Assembly (NCBI RefSeq): GCF_000280905.1
Contig: NZ_ALAP01000052.1
Location: 80,784-144,783 of the forward strand
DNA from: Streptomyces sp. AA1529
Lineage (GTDB): Bacteria > Actinomycetota > Actinomycetes > Streptomycetales > Streptomycetaceae
Direction: 5' to 3'
DNA: 64,000 nt
Under the pieces are notes generated by a model. That model did not search any database. It was not told the origin of the DNA and saw only the letters and a program-made list of their open reading frames with translations. Below are positions 16,743 to 25,519 of this stretch, one piece after another; within the stretch, counting starts at the first letter, position 1; each line of letters opens with the position of its first letter. A program made the translations under genes and the position numbers.

Positions 16743-18056
16743 GTGCACGACCCGACCAGCCCGGACCGCCCCGGCTCCCCGCCGCCCATGCCGCCGCTCT
16801 TCGACCGGCAGTTCGCCCTCGACCCCTACCCGGCGTACGCCTGGCTGCGCGAGCACGCGCCGGTCCGCCGGACCCGGCTGCCCAGCGGGGTGGAGGCGTG
16901 GCTGGTGACCCGGTACGCGGACGCCCGGGAGGCGCTCGCCGATCCGCGGCTGAGCAAGGACCCGCGCCGGCACGGCGAGCAGGACACCCACGGCAAGGGC
17001 AAGGTCGGCATTCCGGGCGAGCGCAGTGCGAACCTGATGACGCATCTGCTCAACATCGACCCGCCCGACCACACCCGGCTGCGCCGCCTGGTCTCCACCG
17101 CGTTCACCCCGCGCCGGGTCGCCGCCTTCGCGCCCCGGGTACGGGAACTCGCGGACGGGCTCATCGACTCCTTCGCGCCGCGCGGCGAAGCGGACCTGAT
17201 CCACGAGTACGCGTTCCCGCTGCCGATCTACGCCATCTGCGACATGCTCGGCGTCCCGCAGGAGGACCAGGAGGACTTCCGCACCTGGGCGGGCATGATG
17301 ATCCATCAGCCCGGCAGCCCGCGCGGCGGCGTGGGCCGGGCCGTCAAGCGGATGCGCGGCTACCTGGCCGAACTCATCCACCGCAAGCGCGCGGAGGCGG
17401 ACACCGCCGAGGGGGGCGGCGACCTGATCTCCGGCCTCATCCGCGCCTCCGACCGCGGCGAGCACCTCACCGAGAACGAGGCCGCCGCGATGGCCTTCAT
17501 CCTGCTGTTCGCCGGGTTCGAGACGACCGTCAACCTCATCGGGAACGGGACCTTCGCACTGCTGCGCCACCCCGAGCAGCGCGCCGTGCTGCAGCGCGCC
17601 GTCGCGGAGGGGGACGAGAAGCTGCTCGGCGGCGCCGTCGAGGAACTGCTGCGCTACGACGGCCCGGTCGAACTGGCGACCTGGCGGTTCGCCACCCGCG
17701 ACCTGGTGCTGGGCGGACAGCGGGTGCGGGAGGGCGAGGCGGTGCTGGTCGTGCTGGCCGCGGCGGACCGGGACCCGGCGAAGTTCGCCGCACCCGACAC
17801 CCTGGACCTGGTGCGGCAGGACAACCAGCACCTGGGCTACGGGCACGGCATCCACTACTGCCTGGGCGCCCCGCTGGCCCGCCTGGAGGGGCGGACCGCG
17901 CTGGCCGCCCTGCTGCACCGGCTCCCCGATCTGCGGCTGGCCGCCGACCCCGGCACCCTGCACCGGCGCGGCGGACTCATCATGCGCGGGCTGCGGACGC
18001 TCCCGGTGGAGTTCACCCCGGCCGAGGCGGATGACCTGCGCGGGGAGCCGGTGTGA
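16743..18056 (+). CDS. cytochrome P450 (CYP107-like)
   Basis: This 437-residue soluble class I P450 needs ferredoxin and reductase partners encoded elsewhere. The I-helix oxygen-activation motif is AGFETT (257-262), the K-helix ExxR is ELLR (301-304), and the heme loop is GYGHGIHYCLG with ligand Cys373. In the heme loop the usual Phe is Tyr in both flanking positions (YGHGIHYC), a mild deviation. The GTG at 16743 lacks a ribosome site, and TACCGT at 16730-16735 suggests another leaderless start. The substrate is unknown. From memory, the position next to rpf and eno matches CYP107P1 in S. coelicolor. Confidence 0.92.
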   Translation: MHDPTSPDRPGSPPPMPPLFDRQFALDPYPAYAWLREHAPVRRTRLPSGVEAWLVTRYADAREALADPRLSKDPRRHGEQDTHGKGKVGIPGERSANLMTHLLNIDPPDHTRLRRLVSTAFTPRRVAAFAPRVRELADGLIDSFAPRGEADLIHEYAFPLPIYAICDMLGVPQEDQEDFRTWAGMMIHQPGSPRGGVGRAVKRMRGYLAELIHRKRAEADTAEGGGDLISGLIRASDRGEHLTENEAAAMAFILLFAGFETTVNLIGNGTFALLRHPEQRAVLQRAVAEGDEKLLGGAVEELLRYDGPVELATWRFATRDLVLGGQRVREGEAVLVVLAAADRDPAKFAAPDTLDLVRQDNQHLGYGHGIHYCLGAPLARLEGRTALAALLHRLPDLRLAADPGTLHRRGGLIMRGLRTLPVEFTPAEADDLRGEPV

Positions 18057-18208
18057 CGGGCCCTCACTTATGTGACCGCGGCGTGATGTGGGCGACATTG
18101 GCTTGTGACTGTCGGACTTCGCAGCTACGTTCGGTCACCGACTTGGGTCATGGACTGCTGCCATCGACTACGGTCGTCGTCCCGTTCGTCCCCCACGAGA
18201 GGTCAACC

Positions 18209-19312
18209 ATGCGCTCCGGGAATGGTCGGCACCGCCGCCCCCGCCAAGCCCCCGCACTGTTCGTCGCCGCCGGGGTCACGGGTGCCGGAATCGCGCTTCC
18301 GCTGTTGGGCGCCACCGGCGCACACGCCGCCGACGCCCAGCCCTGGGACCGCGTCGCGGACTGCGAGAGCGGCGGCGCCTGGAGCGCCAACGACTCCAAC
18401 GGGTACTACGGCGGGCTCCAGTTGGACCTGGACACCTGGAAGTACTACGGCGGCACGATGTACGCCGAGCGGCCGGACCTGGCCACCCGCAGCCAGCAGA
18501 TCGCCGTCGGCGAGAAGATCCTCCAGTCCGAGGGTCCGCGCGCCTTCCCGCAGTGCGGCGGCGACCTGAAGCTCGAGGTCCCCGGTTCGGACGAGGACGC
18601 CGACCCGTCCGGCGAGCCGTCGCAGGACCCGGCCGACTCCGCGGGGAAGGCCGATCCCTCCGGCAGGCCCGACGACGCCGGGAAGTCCGGCGAGTCCGGC
18701 AAGCCCGACGCGCAGCACCCGGAGACGGACCCGTCGCCGGACGCGAGCGACTCGCCCACGGACAAGGACGGCGACGACGGCGCCGGTGATCCGGACCGGG
18801 GCGGGGACTCCGACCGGGACTCCGAGAAGCCGGAGAGCGGGGAGTCCGGCACGCCGCAGCAGCCGTCCGACGACAGCTCGTCCGAGGCACCCGGCTCCGG
18901 CGCGTCCGAGTCCGGGTCCCCGGACTCGGACGCGGACGACGACACCGCCACCGGCTCCGACTCGGCGGGCGACACCTCCGGCTGGTCCGACCTGGGCCCG
19001 TCGAGCCCGAACCGGCTCAAGTCCCCCTCCGACTCCGACCGGTCCGGCCAGGGCAAGCACCGTGGGCGGCCCGCCGAGGAGCGGCCCGGGCACGACGAGC
19101 GCGGCGAGCGGCCCTCCCGGGGCGGGGAACGCGACCGCGCGGACGAGAGCGGCGGCCGGCACCGGATCACCGTGCGGGACGGCGACTCGCTCGCCCGGAT
19201 CGCCGCGGAGCAGGACGTCGAGGGCGGCTGGAGCGAGCTGTACGCGCAGAACCGGGAGACGGTCGGCGACGACCCGGACCTCATCCGCCCCGGCCAGCAC
19301 CTGACGCTGTAG
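18209..19312 (+). CDS. rpfA: resuscitation-promoting factor with LysM domain
   Basis: This 367-residue secreted muralytic protein starts at the ATG at 18209, with GAGAGG upstream. The signal peptide spans about 1-40 and is cleaved near AHA. The RPF lysozyme-like domain spans 42-118, with catalytic Glu53 in DCESGG and a likely disulfide between Cys52 and Cys116. Residues 120-315 form a very long acidic Ser/Asp/Gly/Pro linker. A C-terminal LysM (about 318-367) binds peptidoglycan. Rpf proteins cleave wall glycan during spore germination. Some Streptomyces rpfA leaders carry a c-di-AMP riboswitch; the 152-nt leader here shows no clear match. Confidence 0.9.
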   Translation: MRSGNGRHRRPRQAPALFVAAGVTGAGIALPLLGATGAHAADAQPWDRVADCESGGAWSANDSNGYYGGLQLDLDTWKYYGGTMYAERPDLATRSQQIAVGEKILQSEGPRAFPQCGGDLKLEVPGSDEDADPSGEPSQDPADSAGKADPSGRPDDAGKSGESGKPDAQHPETDPSPDASDSPTDKDGDDGAGDPDRGGDSDRDSEKPESGESGTPQQPSDDSSSEAPGSGASESGSPDSDADDDTATGSDSAGDTSGWSDLGPSSPNRLKSPSDSDRSGQGKHRGRPAEERPGHDERGERPSRGGERDRADESGGRHRITVRDGDSLARIAAEQDVEGGWSELYAQNRETVGDDPDLIRPGQHLTL

Positions 19313-19484
19313 GTCGCGCAGGCCGCGTCAGCCGCGTGGCCCGCGCGGTCCGCCAGGGCCGTGCGGCGCCGGAGGAGTCCCCCGGAAGGGACACCCGGGC
19401 AGGAAACGGGACAGCCTCGCGGGTGCGCCGGGCGGGACGGTTAGGCTCGGGGCGGAAAGTCGTCCCAGACGAAGGAGAAACCTC

Positions 19485-20765
19485 GTGCCGTCCATCGACG
19501 TCGTCGTAGCCCGCGAGATCCTCGACTCGCGAGGCAACCCCACCGTCGAGGTCGAGGTCGGCCTCGACGACGGCAGCACCGGCCGTGCTGCCGTGCCGTC
19601 CGGTGCCTCGACCGGCGCCTTCGAGGCGCTCGAACTGCGTGACGGCGACGCCGCGCGCTACAGCGGGAAGGGCGTCGAGAAGGCCGTCCTCGCGGTCATC
19701 GAGCAGATCGGCCCGGAGCTGGTCGGCTACGACGCCACCGAGCAGCGGCTGATCGACCAGGCGATGTTCGACCTGGACGCCACCGCCGACAAGTCCTCGC
19801 TGGGCGCCAACGCCATCCTCGGCGTCTCGCTGGCCGTCGCGCACGCCGCCTCCGAGGCGTCCGACCTGCCGCTGTTCCGCTACCTGGGCGGGCCGAACGC
19901 GCACCAGCTCCCGGTGCCGATGATGAACATCCTCAACGGCGGTTCGCACGCGGACTCGAACGTCGACATCCAGGAGTTCATGATCGCGCCGATCGGCGCC
20001 GAGTCGTTCTCCGAGGCACTGCGCTGGGGCGCCGAGGTCTACCACGCGCTCAAGGGCGTGCTCAAGGAGCGCGGCCTGGCCACCGGGCTGGGCGACGAGG
20101 GCGGCTTCGCGCCGAACCTGGGCTCGAACCGCGAGGCCCTCGACCTGATCATCGAGGCCGTCCAGAAGGCCGGATACAACGCGGGCCAGGACATCGCGCT
20201 GGCGCTGGACGTGGCCGCCTCCGAGTTCTACGAGGACGGCGTCTACGCGTTCGAGGGGCAGAAGCGCTCCGCCGCCGAGATGACCGAGTACTACGAGCAG
20301 CTCGTCGCGGACTACCCGCTGGTCTCCATCGAGGACCCGCTGTTCGAGGACGACTGGGCGGGCTGGAAGACCATCACCGACAAGCTCGGCGACAAGGTGC
20401 AGCTCGTGGGCGACGACCTGTTCGTCACCAACCCCGAGCGGCTGGCCCGCGGTATCGAGGAGGGCGTCGCCAACGCGCTGCTCGTCAAGGTCAACCAGAT
20501 CGGTTCGCTGACCGAGACGCTGGACGCGGTCGAGCTGGCCCAGCGCAACGGCTTCAAGTGCATGATGTCGCACCGCTCGGGCGAGACCGAGGACGTGACG
20601 ATCGCCGACCTGGCCGTCGCCGTCAACTGCGGCCAGATCAAGTCCGGCGCCCCGGCGCGCTCGGAGCGCGTCGCGAAGTACAACCAGCTGCTGCGTATCG
20701 AGGAGATCCTGGACGACGCCGCAGTCTACGCCGGTCGTTCGGCGTTCCCGCGCTACAAGCGCTGA
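19485..20765 (+). CDS. eno: enolase
   Basis: This 426-residue glycolytic enzyme interconverts 2-phosphoglycerate and phosphoenolpyruvate. The start is the GTG at 19485, with AAGGAG at 19472-19477. Visible signatures are PSGASTGAFEALELRDGD, the general acid/base region GDEGGFAPNL, the Mg ligands in LALDVAASEFY, SIEDPLFEDDW and VGDDLFVTN, and the catalytic Lys region LLVKVNQIGSLTET with MMSHRSGETEDV. Length and motifs are canonical. TTAGGCT near 19441 may be its -10. Confidence 0.98.
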   Translation: MPSIDVVVAREILDSRGNPTVEVEVGLDDGSTGRAAVPSGASTGAFEALELRDGDAARYSGKGVEKAVLAVIEQIGPELVGYDATEQRLIDQAMFDLDATADKSSLGANAILGVSLAVAHAASEASDLPLFRYLGGPNAHQLPVPMMNILNGGSHADSNVDIQEFMIAPIGAESFSEALRWGAEVYHALKGVLKERGLATGLGDEGGFAPNLGSNREALDLIIEAVQKAGYNAGQDIALALDVAASEFYEDGVYAFEGQKRSAAEMTEYYEQLVADYPLVSIEDPLFEDDWAGWKTITDKLGDKVQLVGDDLFVTNPERLARGIEEGVANALLVKVNQIGSLTETLDAVELAQRNGFKCMMSHRSGETEDVTIADLAVAVNCGQIKSGAPARSERVAKYNQLLRIEEILDDAAVYAGRSAFPRYKR

Positions 20766-20782
20766 CCGCCGTACGCCGCGCC

Positions 20783-20835
20783 GCCGGTGTCCTGCGCCCC
20801 GCCCCCTCCCGGGGCCGCGGGGGCAGGGCACCGGC
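20783..20835. terminator. imperfect hairpin after eno
   Basis: GCCGGTGTCCTGC... pairs with ...GGGCAGGGCACCGGC across a GC-rich loop. It probably terminates or attenuates transcription between eno and divIC. Confidence 0.5.
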
Positions 20836-20880
20836 GACACCGTTCGCACAGCTTCGGCAGGTGGACCGCAGGGGAGAGGT

Positions 20881-21357
20881 ATGGGAGCGGACCGGGACCG
20901 TTTCTCCACCGCGACGCGCCTGCGCGCGCTCGGCGCCCAGGCCGCCGAGCGGGTGTACCGCGCCCAGGGCCGCAAGGTCCGCACCCCGCGCAGGGGCCGG
21001 CTCACCGGCCGGGCCGCGCTCCTCGCCCTGGTCGTGTGCTCCCTGGTCGTCGCGCTCGCGTACCCGACCCGGCAGTACATCACCCAGCGTTCGCAAATCG
21101 CCGACCAGCGCCGGCAGGCCGAGCAGGCCCGCGCGGAGGTGAAGCGGCTGCGCGAGCAGCGGGCCCGCTGGCAGGACCCCGCCTACGTGGAACGGCAGGC
21201 CCGTGAGCACCTGCACTTCGTCCGCCCCGGCGAGACCGGCTACACCATGCCGGACGGCACGGCCGAGGTGCGCCGCCCCCGCGAGCACGAGCCGGAGGAC
21301 CGGCCCTGGTACCAGAACCTGTGGGACGGTGTGGACCGCGCGGACCAGGACGGGTGA
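20881..21357 (+). CDS. divIC: septum formation initiator, FtsB/DivIC family
   Basis: This 158-residue bitopic protein has a basic cytosolic N-terminus (1-45) and one membrane helix (about 46-66). An external coiled coil follows (ITQRSQIADQRRQAEQ... to 105), with the family motif RWQDPAYVERQARE. FtsB/DivIC proteins join FtsL and FtsQ in the divisome. The start is the ATG at 20881, with GGGGAG just upstream. The neighbouring eno, DUF501 and Ppx/GppA genes form a conserved actinobacterial string. Confidence 0.92.
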   Translation: MGADRDRFSTATRLRALGAQAAERVYRAQGRKVRTPRRGRLTGRAALLALVVCSLVVALAYPTRQYITQRSQIADQRRQAEQARAEVKRLREQRARWQDPAYVERQAREHLHFVRPGETGYTMPDGTAEVRRPREHEPEDRPWYQNLWDGVDRADQDG

Positions 21358-21484
21358 ACGCCCGCCCGCCGCGTCCCTTCCCCGGGCGGGCCGCCGCCCG
21401 TTCCTGCCCTGCCCTGCCTCATGACGATCGACCGCACGACCGAACCCTCCTGACGACCGAAGCGAAGCGACGAGCACCTCACCC

Positions 21485-22033
21485 ATGGACACTCCACCGC
21501 CCCGCACCGAGCCGACCGCGCCCACGGACGCGGACATCGCCGCCTTCAAGGAGCAGCTCGGCCGCCCGCCGCGCGGGCTGCGCACCATCGCCCACCGCTG
21601 CCCCTGCGGGCTGCCCGACGTGGTGGAGACCGCACCCCGGCTGGAGGACGGCACGCCGTTCCCCACCACGTACTACCTGACGTGCCCGCGCGCCGCCTCC
21701 GCCATCGGGACGCTGGAGGCGAACGGCGTGATGAAGGAGATGACGGCGCGGCTGGCCGAGGACGCGGAGCTGGCCGACGCCTACCGCGCCGCGCACGAGG
21801 ACTATCTGGCCCGCCGCGACGCCATCGAGGAGCTGGTCGGCTTCCCCAGCGCGGGCGGGATGCCCGACCGGGTCAAGTGCCTGCACGTGCTGGTGGCGCA
21901 CTCGCTGGTCGCGGGCCCCGGCGTCAACCCGCTCGGCGACGAGGCGCTGGCGATGCTGCCCGAGTGGTGGCGCAAGGGGCCGTGTGTGACGGTCCCCGAG
22001 GAGACGGCGGAACCCGAGGAGGCCCGGCCGTGA
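21485..22033 (+). CDS. DUF501 domain protein
   Basis: This 182-residue soluble protein starts at the ATG at 21485. DUF501 features include the Cys-rich HRCPCGLPDVVETAPRLEDGTPFPTTYYLTCP segment (split here by function: CPCG near 39 and LTCP near 66) and FPSAGGMPDRVKCLHVLVAHSL. Conserved Cys and His residues suggest metal binding. The function is unknown. The stop overlaps the next GTG (ATGA-type 4-nt overlap), so translation is coupled to ppx. Confidence 0.9.
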   Translation: MDTPPPRTEPTAPTDADIAAFKEQLGRPPRGLRTIAHRCPCGLPDVVETAPRLEDGTPFPTTYYLTCPRAASAIGTLEANGVMKEMTARLAEDAELADAYRAAHEDYLARRDAIEELVGFPSAGGMPDRVKCLHVLVAHSLVAGPGVNPLGDEALAMLPEWWRKGPCVTVPEETAEPEEARP

Positions 22034-23004
22034 CGACGAACCGTGTGGCAGCCGTCGACTGCGGCACCAACTCCATCCGCCTGCTGGTGGCCGACGTGGC
22101 GGTGTCCGCCGACGGCACCCCGGGCGGCCTCACCGAACTGGACCGCCGGATGGAGATCGTCCGGCTGGGGCAGGGTGTGGACCGCACCGGACGGCTGGCA
22201 CCCGAGGCACTGGAGCGGACCTTCGCCGCCTGCCGCCGCTACGCCGAGGTCCTCACCGAGTTCGGCGTACCGCCCGAGCGGACCCGCTTCGTGGCCACCT
22301 CCGCGTCCCGCGACGCGGAGAACCGGGACGAGTTCGTCCGCGGCGTGCTGGACATCCTCGGCGTCGAGCCGGAGGTGATCACCGGCGACCAGGAGGCCGA
22401 CCTCTCCTTCACCGGCGCCACCGAGGGGCTGGCACCCGGCACCTTCCCGCCGCCGTACCTGGTGGTGGACATCGGCGGCGGCTCCACGGAGTTCGTGCTG
22501 GGCACCGAGCATGTCGAGGCGGCCCGCAGCGTCGACGTGGGCTGTGTCCGGCTGACCGAGCGCCATCTGGCACCCGGCGGCGCCCGCACCGAGATCCCGA
22601 CCGCCGAACAGATCGCCGCGATCCGCGCCGATGTGCACGCGGCGCTGGACAAGGTGGCGCGGACGGTGCCGCTGGACCGGCCGCACACCCTGGTGGGGCT
22701 CGCGGGCACCGTCACCACGCTCGGCGGCATCGCGCTGGAGCTGGACGCCTACGACTCGGCCCGCATCCACCACTCCCGCCTCCCGCTGGCGCAGGTCCGC
22801 GAACTCACGGCCCGGCTGCTGTCCGCCACCCACGACGAACGCGCCGCCATCCCCGTCATGCACCCGGGCCGGGTCGACGTGATCAGCGCCGGGGCGCTCG
22901 TCCTGCTGACGCTGATGGAGCGGATCGGCGCCCAGGAGGTCGTGGTGAGCGAGCACGACATCCTGGACGGCATCGCGCACAGCTGCGCCGCGGGGCGCCC
23001 CTGA
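22030..23004 (+). CDS. ppx: Ppx/GppA family phosphatase
   Basis: This 324-residue ASKHA-fold enzyme starts at the GTG at 22030, overlapping the DUF501 stop by 4 nt. Phosphate-1 motif is AAVDCGTNSIRLLVAD and phosphate-2 motif is VVDIGGGSTEFVLG. Adenosine-like motif GLAGTVTTLGGI and the catalytic Glu region ATSASRDAEN are also present. It hydrolyses exopolyphosphate or pppGpp. The short actinobacterial form lacks the C-terminal HD domains. It is the last gene of the block, followed by the terminator at 23024-23057. Confidence 0.93.
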   Translation: MTTNRVAAVDCGTNSIRLLVADVAVSADGTPGGLTELDRRMEIVRLGQGVDRTGRLAPEALERTFAACRRYAEVLTEFGVPPERTRFVATSASRDAENRDEFVRGVLDILGVEPEVITGDQEADLSFTGATEGLAPGTFPPPYLVVDIGGGSTEFVLGTEHVEAARSVDVGCVRLTERHLAPGGARTEIPTAEQIAAIRADVHAALDKVARTVPLDRPHTLVGLAGTVTTLGGIALELDAYDSARIHHSRLPLAQVRELTARLLSATHDERAAIPVMHPGRVDVISAGALVLLTLMERIGAQEVVVSEHDILDGIAHSCAAGRP

Positions 23005-23023
23005 CCGGAGACGACGGCCCGAT

Positions 23024-23057
23024 CGGCGCTCCCGGCGGACTTCCGCCGGGAGCGCCG
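23024..23057. terminator. terminator after ppx
   Basis: A perfect 15-bp stem (23024-23038 with 23043-23057) closes a 4-nt loop, 20 nt after the ppx stop. Confidence 0.8.
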
Positions 23058-23237
23058 CCGTGTGCGGGCGGTGTCGGCCGGTCGGTGTCGGCCGGTCCGC
23101 AGCGGGCACGAGTCCCGGTGGAGCAGGGCAGGTTGCGGCGAGCCCGGTCGGCCTCGTCGTTCGCCGGAGACGGTCACCCGGCCGGCTCTACCATCGGAAG
23201 CGACAGCCACCAGGCCCGAAACCGCTGAGGTGCACAC

Positions 23238-24449
23238 GTGAGCAACTGGGCTGATCTGACGACCGGCAAGCGCATCAAGGCCCTGCGGGGCTCCGACCTG
23301 ACACAGCATGGCCTGGCCGAAGCGGCCGGCGTTTCGTATGCACTGATCCAGAAGGCCGAGCAGGACCGAGGAGAGTTGTCGGTGGGCTCGCTGCTCAAAC
23401 TCGCCGCTGCGCTCCGCACGGACGTGGGAGTGCTCCTGGGCCAGCAGGCTCCACGCCGTGGCATGGACCGAGGGAGCCGTGCCGCTTTGCGGCAGCTCTC
23501 CGACGCAGTGCACGAGAGTGCCCTCGGTGAGTGGGACGGCGTCGAGGCGCCCAGCAGCGTCGAAGAACTCGGCAGGGCGCGCGACCTCGCGTGGTCGGCC
23601 TACTGGAACAGCGACACTCCGCGCGTGGCCACGCTCGCCTCGCAGGTGCTCATGGAAGGGCAAGTTCGATACGCCGCGGCGGCTGGCGAGGAGCGCACCC
23701 GTCTCGCGGCGATCCTCGCCAGCACGTACCGCGTCGCGGCCTCAACGGCGAACGGTTTCGGGCATCGCGACCTCGCCCTCTCCGCGCTCACCTCCGCGAA
23801 GCTGCTCGCCAAGCAGGCAGACGATCCGGTGATGGGAGCGCTGCTCGAATCCACGCTGTCGTGGATTCACTTGCGCGGCGCGAAGCTGCCGCGTGCAGAA
23901 GCCGTTGCTGAGCGTGCCGCGCTCGCGATCGAACCGTCGTTCAGCCGGTCGGCAAAACCCGAACTTCTCGCGTACGGACGTCTGATGATCTCGGCGGCCG
24001 TGGCGGCGTCGAGGCGTGAGGACGAGACCAAGGCCGACGACTACATTTCGCAGGCGCATGCCGCGGCGGCTCGGTTGGGCAAGGACGTGAAGCTGTTCGG
24101 CACCGCATTCGGGCCGACGGCGGCGAAGACGGAAGCCATCGGGATCCACGTGGCGTTGAAGAACTACGGGCGTGCGCTCAAGCTCGCCGATCAGCCGGAC
24201 ATGCGACGGCTTCCGTCGACCATGTCGAAGGTCGCCCGCAACCGCTACAAGCTCGACGTCGCGCTCGCGCAGTGCTCGGCCGGGCTGTACGACCAGGCGG
24301 GCGACACTCTCGTCGAGGTCGGTCTCGACGCGCCGGAGTGGGTGCGGCACCAGGCGCTGCCGGGGGTCATCGGCCGGCGGATCGCGAAGGTGTCGACGGC
24401 GCGGGTCCGCAGCATCGGCGAGGCGATCGGGGTCCCCCTCGTCGCGTGA
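23238..24449 (+). CDS. XRE-type regulator with TPR-like domain
   Basis: This 403-residue protein has a Cro/cI helix-turn-helix at about 9-65 (LTQHGLAEAAGVSYALIQKAEQ). About 330 residues of Ala/Leu-rich helical repeats follow, typical of large Streptomyces XRE regulators. These often sit next to RiPP or antibiotic cassettes and sense small ligands or peptides. The start is the GTG at 23238, with TGAGGTG upstream. Codon use is less G/C-biased than in the flanking core genes (gcgctcgc, cgtatgc, gttgctgag). It is likely the local regulator of the 24544-26788 operon. Confidence 0.85.
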   Translation: MSNWADLTTGKRIKALRGSDLTQHGLAEAAGVSYALIQKAEQDRGELSVGSLLKLAAALRTDVGVLLGQQAPRRGMDRGSRAALRQLSDAVHESALGEWDGVEAPSSVEELGRARDLAWSAYWNSDTPRVATLASQVLMEGQVRYAAAAGEERTRLAAILASTYRVAASTANGFGHRDLALSALTSAKLLAKQADDPVMGALLESTLSWIHLRGAKLPRAEAVAERAALAIEPSFSRSAKPELLAYGRLMISAAVAASRREDETKADDYISQAHAAAARLGKDVKLFGTAFGPTAAKTEAIGIHVALKNYGRALKLADQPDMRRLPSTMSKVARNRYKLDVALAQCSAGLYDQAGDTLVEVGLDAPEWVRHQALPGVIGRRIAKVSTARVRSIGEAIGVPLVA

Positions 24450-24460
24450 CGCCGACGCGG

Positions 24461-24499
24461 CGTAGGAGTCGGCCGGACACTCGTTGCGCTGGTCCTACG
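24461..24499. promoter_or_regulatory. inverted repeat upstream of the peptide/methyltransferase operon
   Basis: CGTAGGA (24461-24467) and TCCTACG (24493-24499) form a perfect 7-bp inverted repeat with a 25-nt spacer, between the XRE gene and the next operon. This spacing suits an operator for a dimeric regulator. TTCACC and CACGAT downstream could be a promoter. Confidence 0.4.
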
Positions 24500-24543
24500 T
24501 CGGATCTCTTCACCCTGGGTGATCGAGGCGACACGATTGATGC

Positions 24544-25029
24544 ATGGTCAGCAGCGAGCAGGGACTCAGGAAGAGGCCGACTCCGGCCCGGCGCACCGAG
24601 GGTGAGAGGCGGCGGCGGCACGCTCTCGCGGATCACGCGGCCGGTCACGTACCGGGCGAGGGCCCCGTGCCCGCCCGCGTGGCGAAGGTCGACCGCTTCC
24701 GGGTGGTGGTCTACCTGTGCGCGGCGGCGAACTCCGACATCGCGGGGCCGCGCGAGGAGTGCCTCGCGTACGCCGGGTCGTTCGGCTGGCAGATCGTGGA
24801 CGTGGTCGAGGACCGCGTCGGGCTGCTCCCCCCGGAGGGGCGCGAGGGGCTGGCCCGCGCCGTGGAACTGGTCGAGGAGCAGAAGGCCGGTGCGGTGCTC
24901 ACACCGTGGCGCTCGATGATCTCGACCATCGCGCAGGAGTACGACGAGGTGGCGCGGAGCGTCGAGAAGGCGGGCGGCTTCCTGCACGTCATGGGCGCCG
25001 ACCGGGCCCGTCCGCACACTCCGTGCTGA
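24544..25029 (+). CDS. degenerate serine-recombinase-fold protein
   Basis: This encodes 161 residues. Residues 50-150 follow the resolvase N-terminal pattern: RFRVVVYL at strand 1, REECLAYAGSFGWQIVDVVED, REGLARAVELVEEQKAGAVL. The nucleophile-containing YxRVSS segment is YLCAAANS, and the LDRLSR segment is WRSMIS, so catalytic Ser and Arg residues are absent. There is no DNA-binding domain. A non-catalytic scaffold or accessory role is likely. There is no clear ribosome site before the ATG, so the mRNA may be leaderless. It is the first gene of the likely operon through 26788. Confidence 0.65.
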   Translation: MVSSEQGLRKRPTPARRTEGERRRRHALADHAAGHVPGEGPVPARVAKVDRFRVVVYLCAAANSDIAGPREECLAYAGSFGWQIVDVVEDRVGLLPPEGREGLARAVELVEEQKAGAVLTPWRSMISTIAQEYDEVARSVEKAGGFLHVMGADRARPHTPC

Positions 25030-25054
25030 CGCCGCGCCGGGCGCGGGGTGCCGC

Positions 25055-25519
25055 ATGGGCGTGAGGCCGCTGGAGCTGTGGGCCCGGTTCGACTTCCGCC
25101 GCGGGTCCTGCCACCGCTGCGAGCGTACGAACCTGCCGGTGGCGTGCCTGGGGACGATGGAGGCGCGCGGTGTCACCGTCCCCTTCCGTGCCTGTCACTG
25201 GTGCGTCTTCCGGGTCGAACAGCTCCACTGGGTCGAGGCCGAACGCGCTCGGCTGCGGGCGGGCGGTCCGCCGCCGGAGCAGCGGACCGCCCCGCACCGG
25301 CCCTCGCGGCGGGCGCTGTGCGTGCCCGGTGTCCCGCTGCGCATCGGGCGCCTCCGCACCGGCGGCGCCCGCACGGACTCCGCCCCGGCCGGGTCCGGTG
25401 GCTCCCCATCCGGCCGGGGCGGAATCCCGAAGCACCGCACGAGGAACACCGATCAGGAGGTACCCAGTGGACGCAGTTCCGTGGCTGACGCGGGCCGATG
25501 GTGGCAACCCGCAGGATGA
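25055..25519 (+). CDS. small Cys-rich (zinc-ribbon-like) protein
   Basis: This 154-residue protein has paired Cys motifs CHRC (19-22) and CHWC (47-50), with another Cys at 31, typical of a zinc ribbon. The N-terminal 75 residues look like a folded domain. The rest is Arg/Pro/Gly-rich and probably disordered. The last 53 nt overlap, in a different frame, the start of the 46-residue peptide at 25467. The ribosome site is weak. I do not recognise the family. It lies 25 nt after the resolvase-like gene, in the same operon. Confidence 0.6.
   Translation: MGVRPLELWARFDFRRGSCHRCERTNLPVACLGTMEARGVTVPFRACHWCVFRVEQLHWVEAERARLRAGGPPPEQRTAPHRPSRRALCVPGVPLRIGRLRTGGARTDSAPAGSGGSPSGRGGIPKHRTRNTDQEVPSGRSSVADAGRWWQPAG

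Noticed and set aside
18057..18208. c-di-AMP (ydaO) riboswitch in the rpf leader
   Set aside because: Known for some Streptomyces rpfA genes, but the 152-nt leader here lacks the recognisable core segments and is short for that RNA.
18203..19300. 365-codon minus-strand frame opposite rpf
   Set aside because: The plus strand encodes a signal peptide, RPF and LysM; the antisense product is Val/Gly/Arg-rich noise.
24544..25029. Active site-specific recombinase
   Set aside because: The catalytic Ser and Arg positions are missing and there is no DNA-binding domain.
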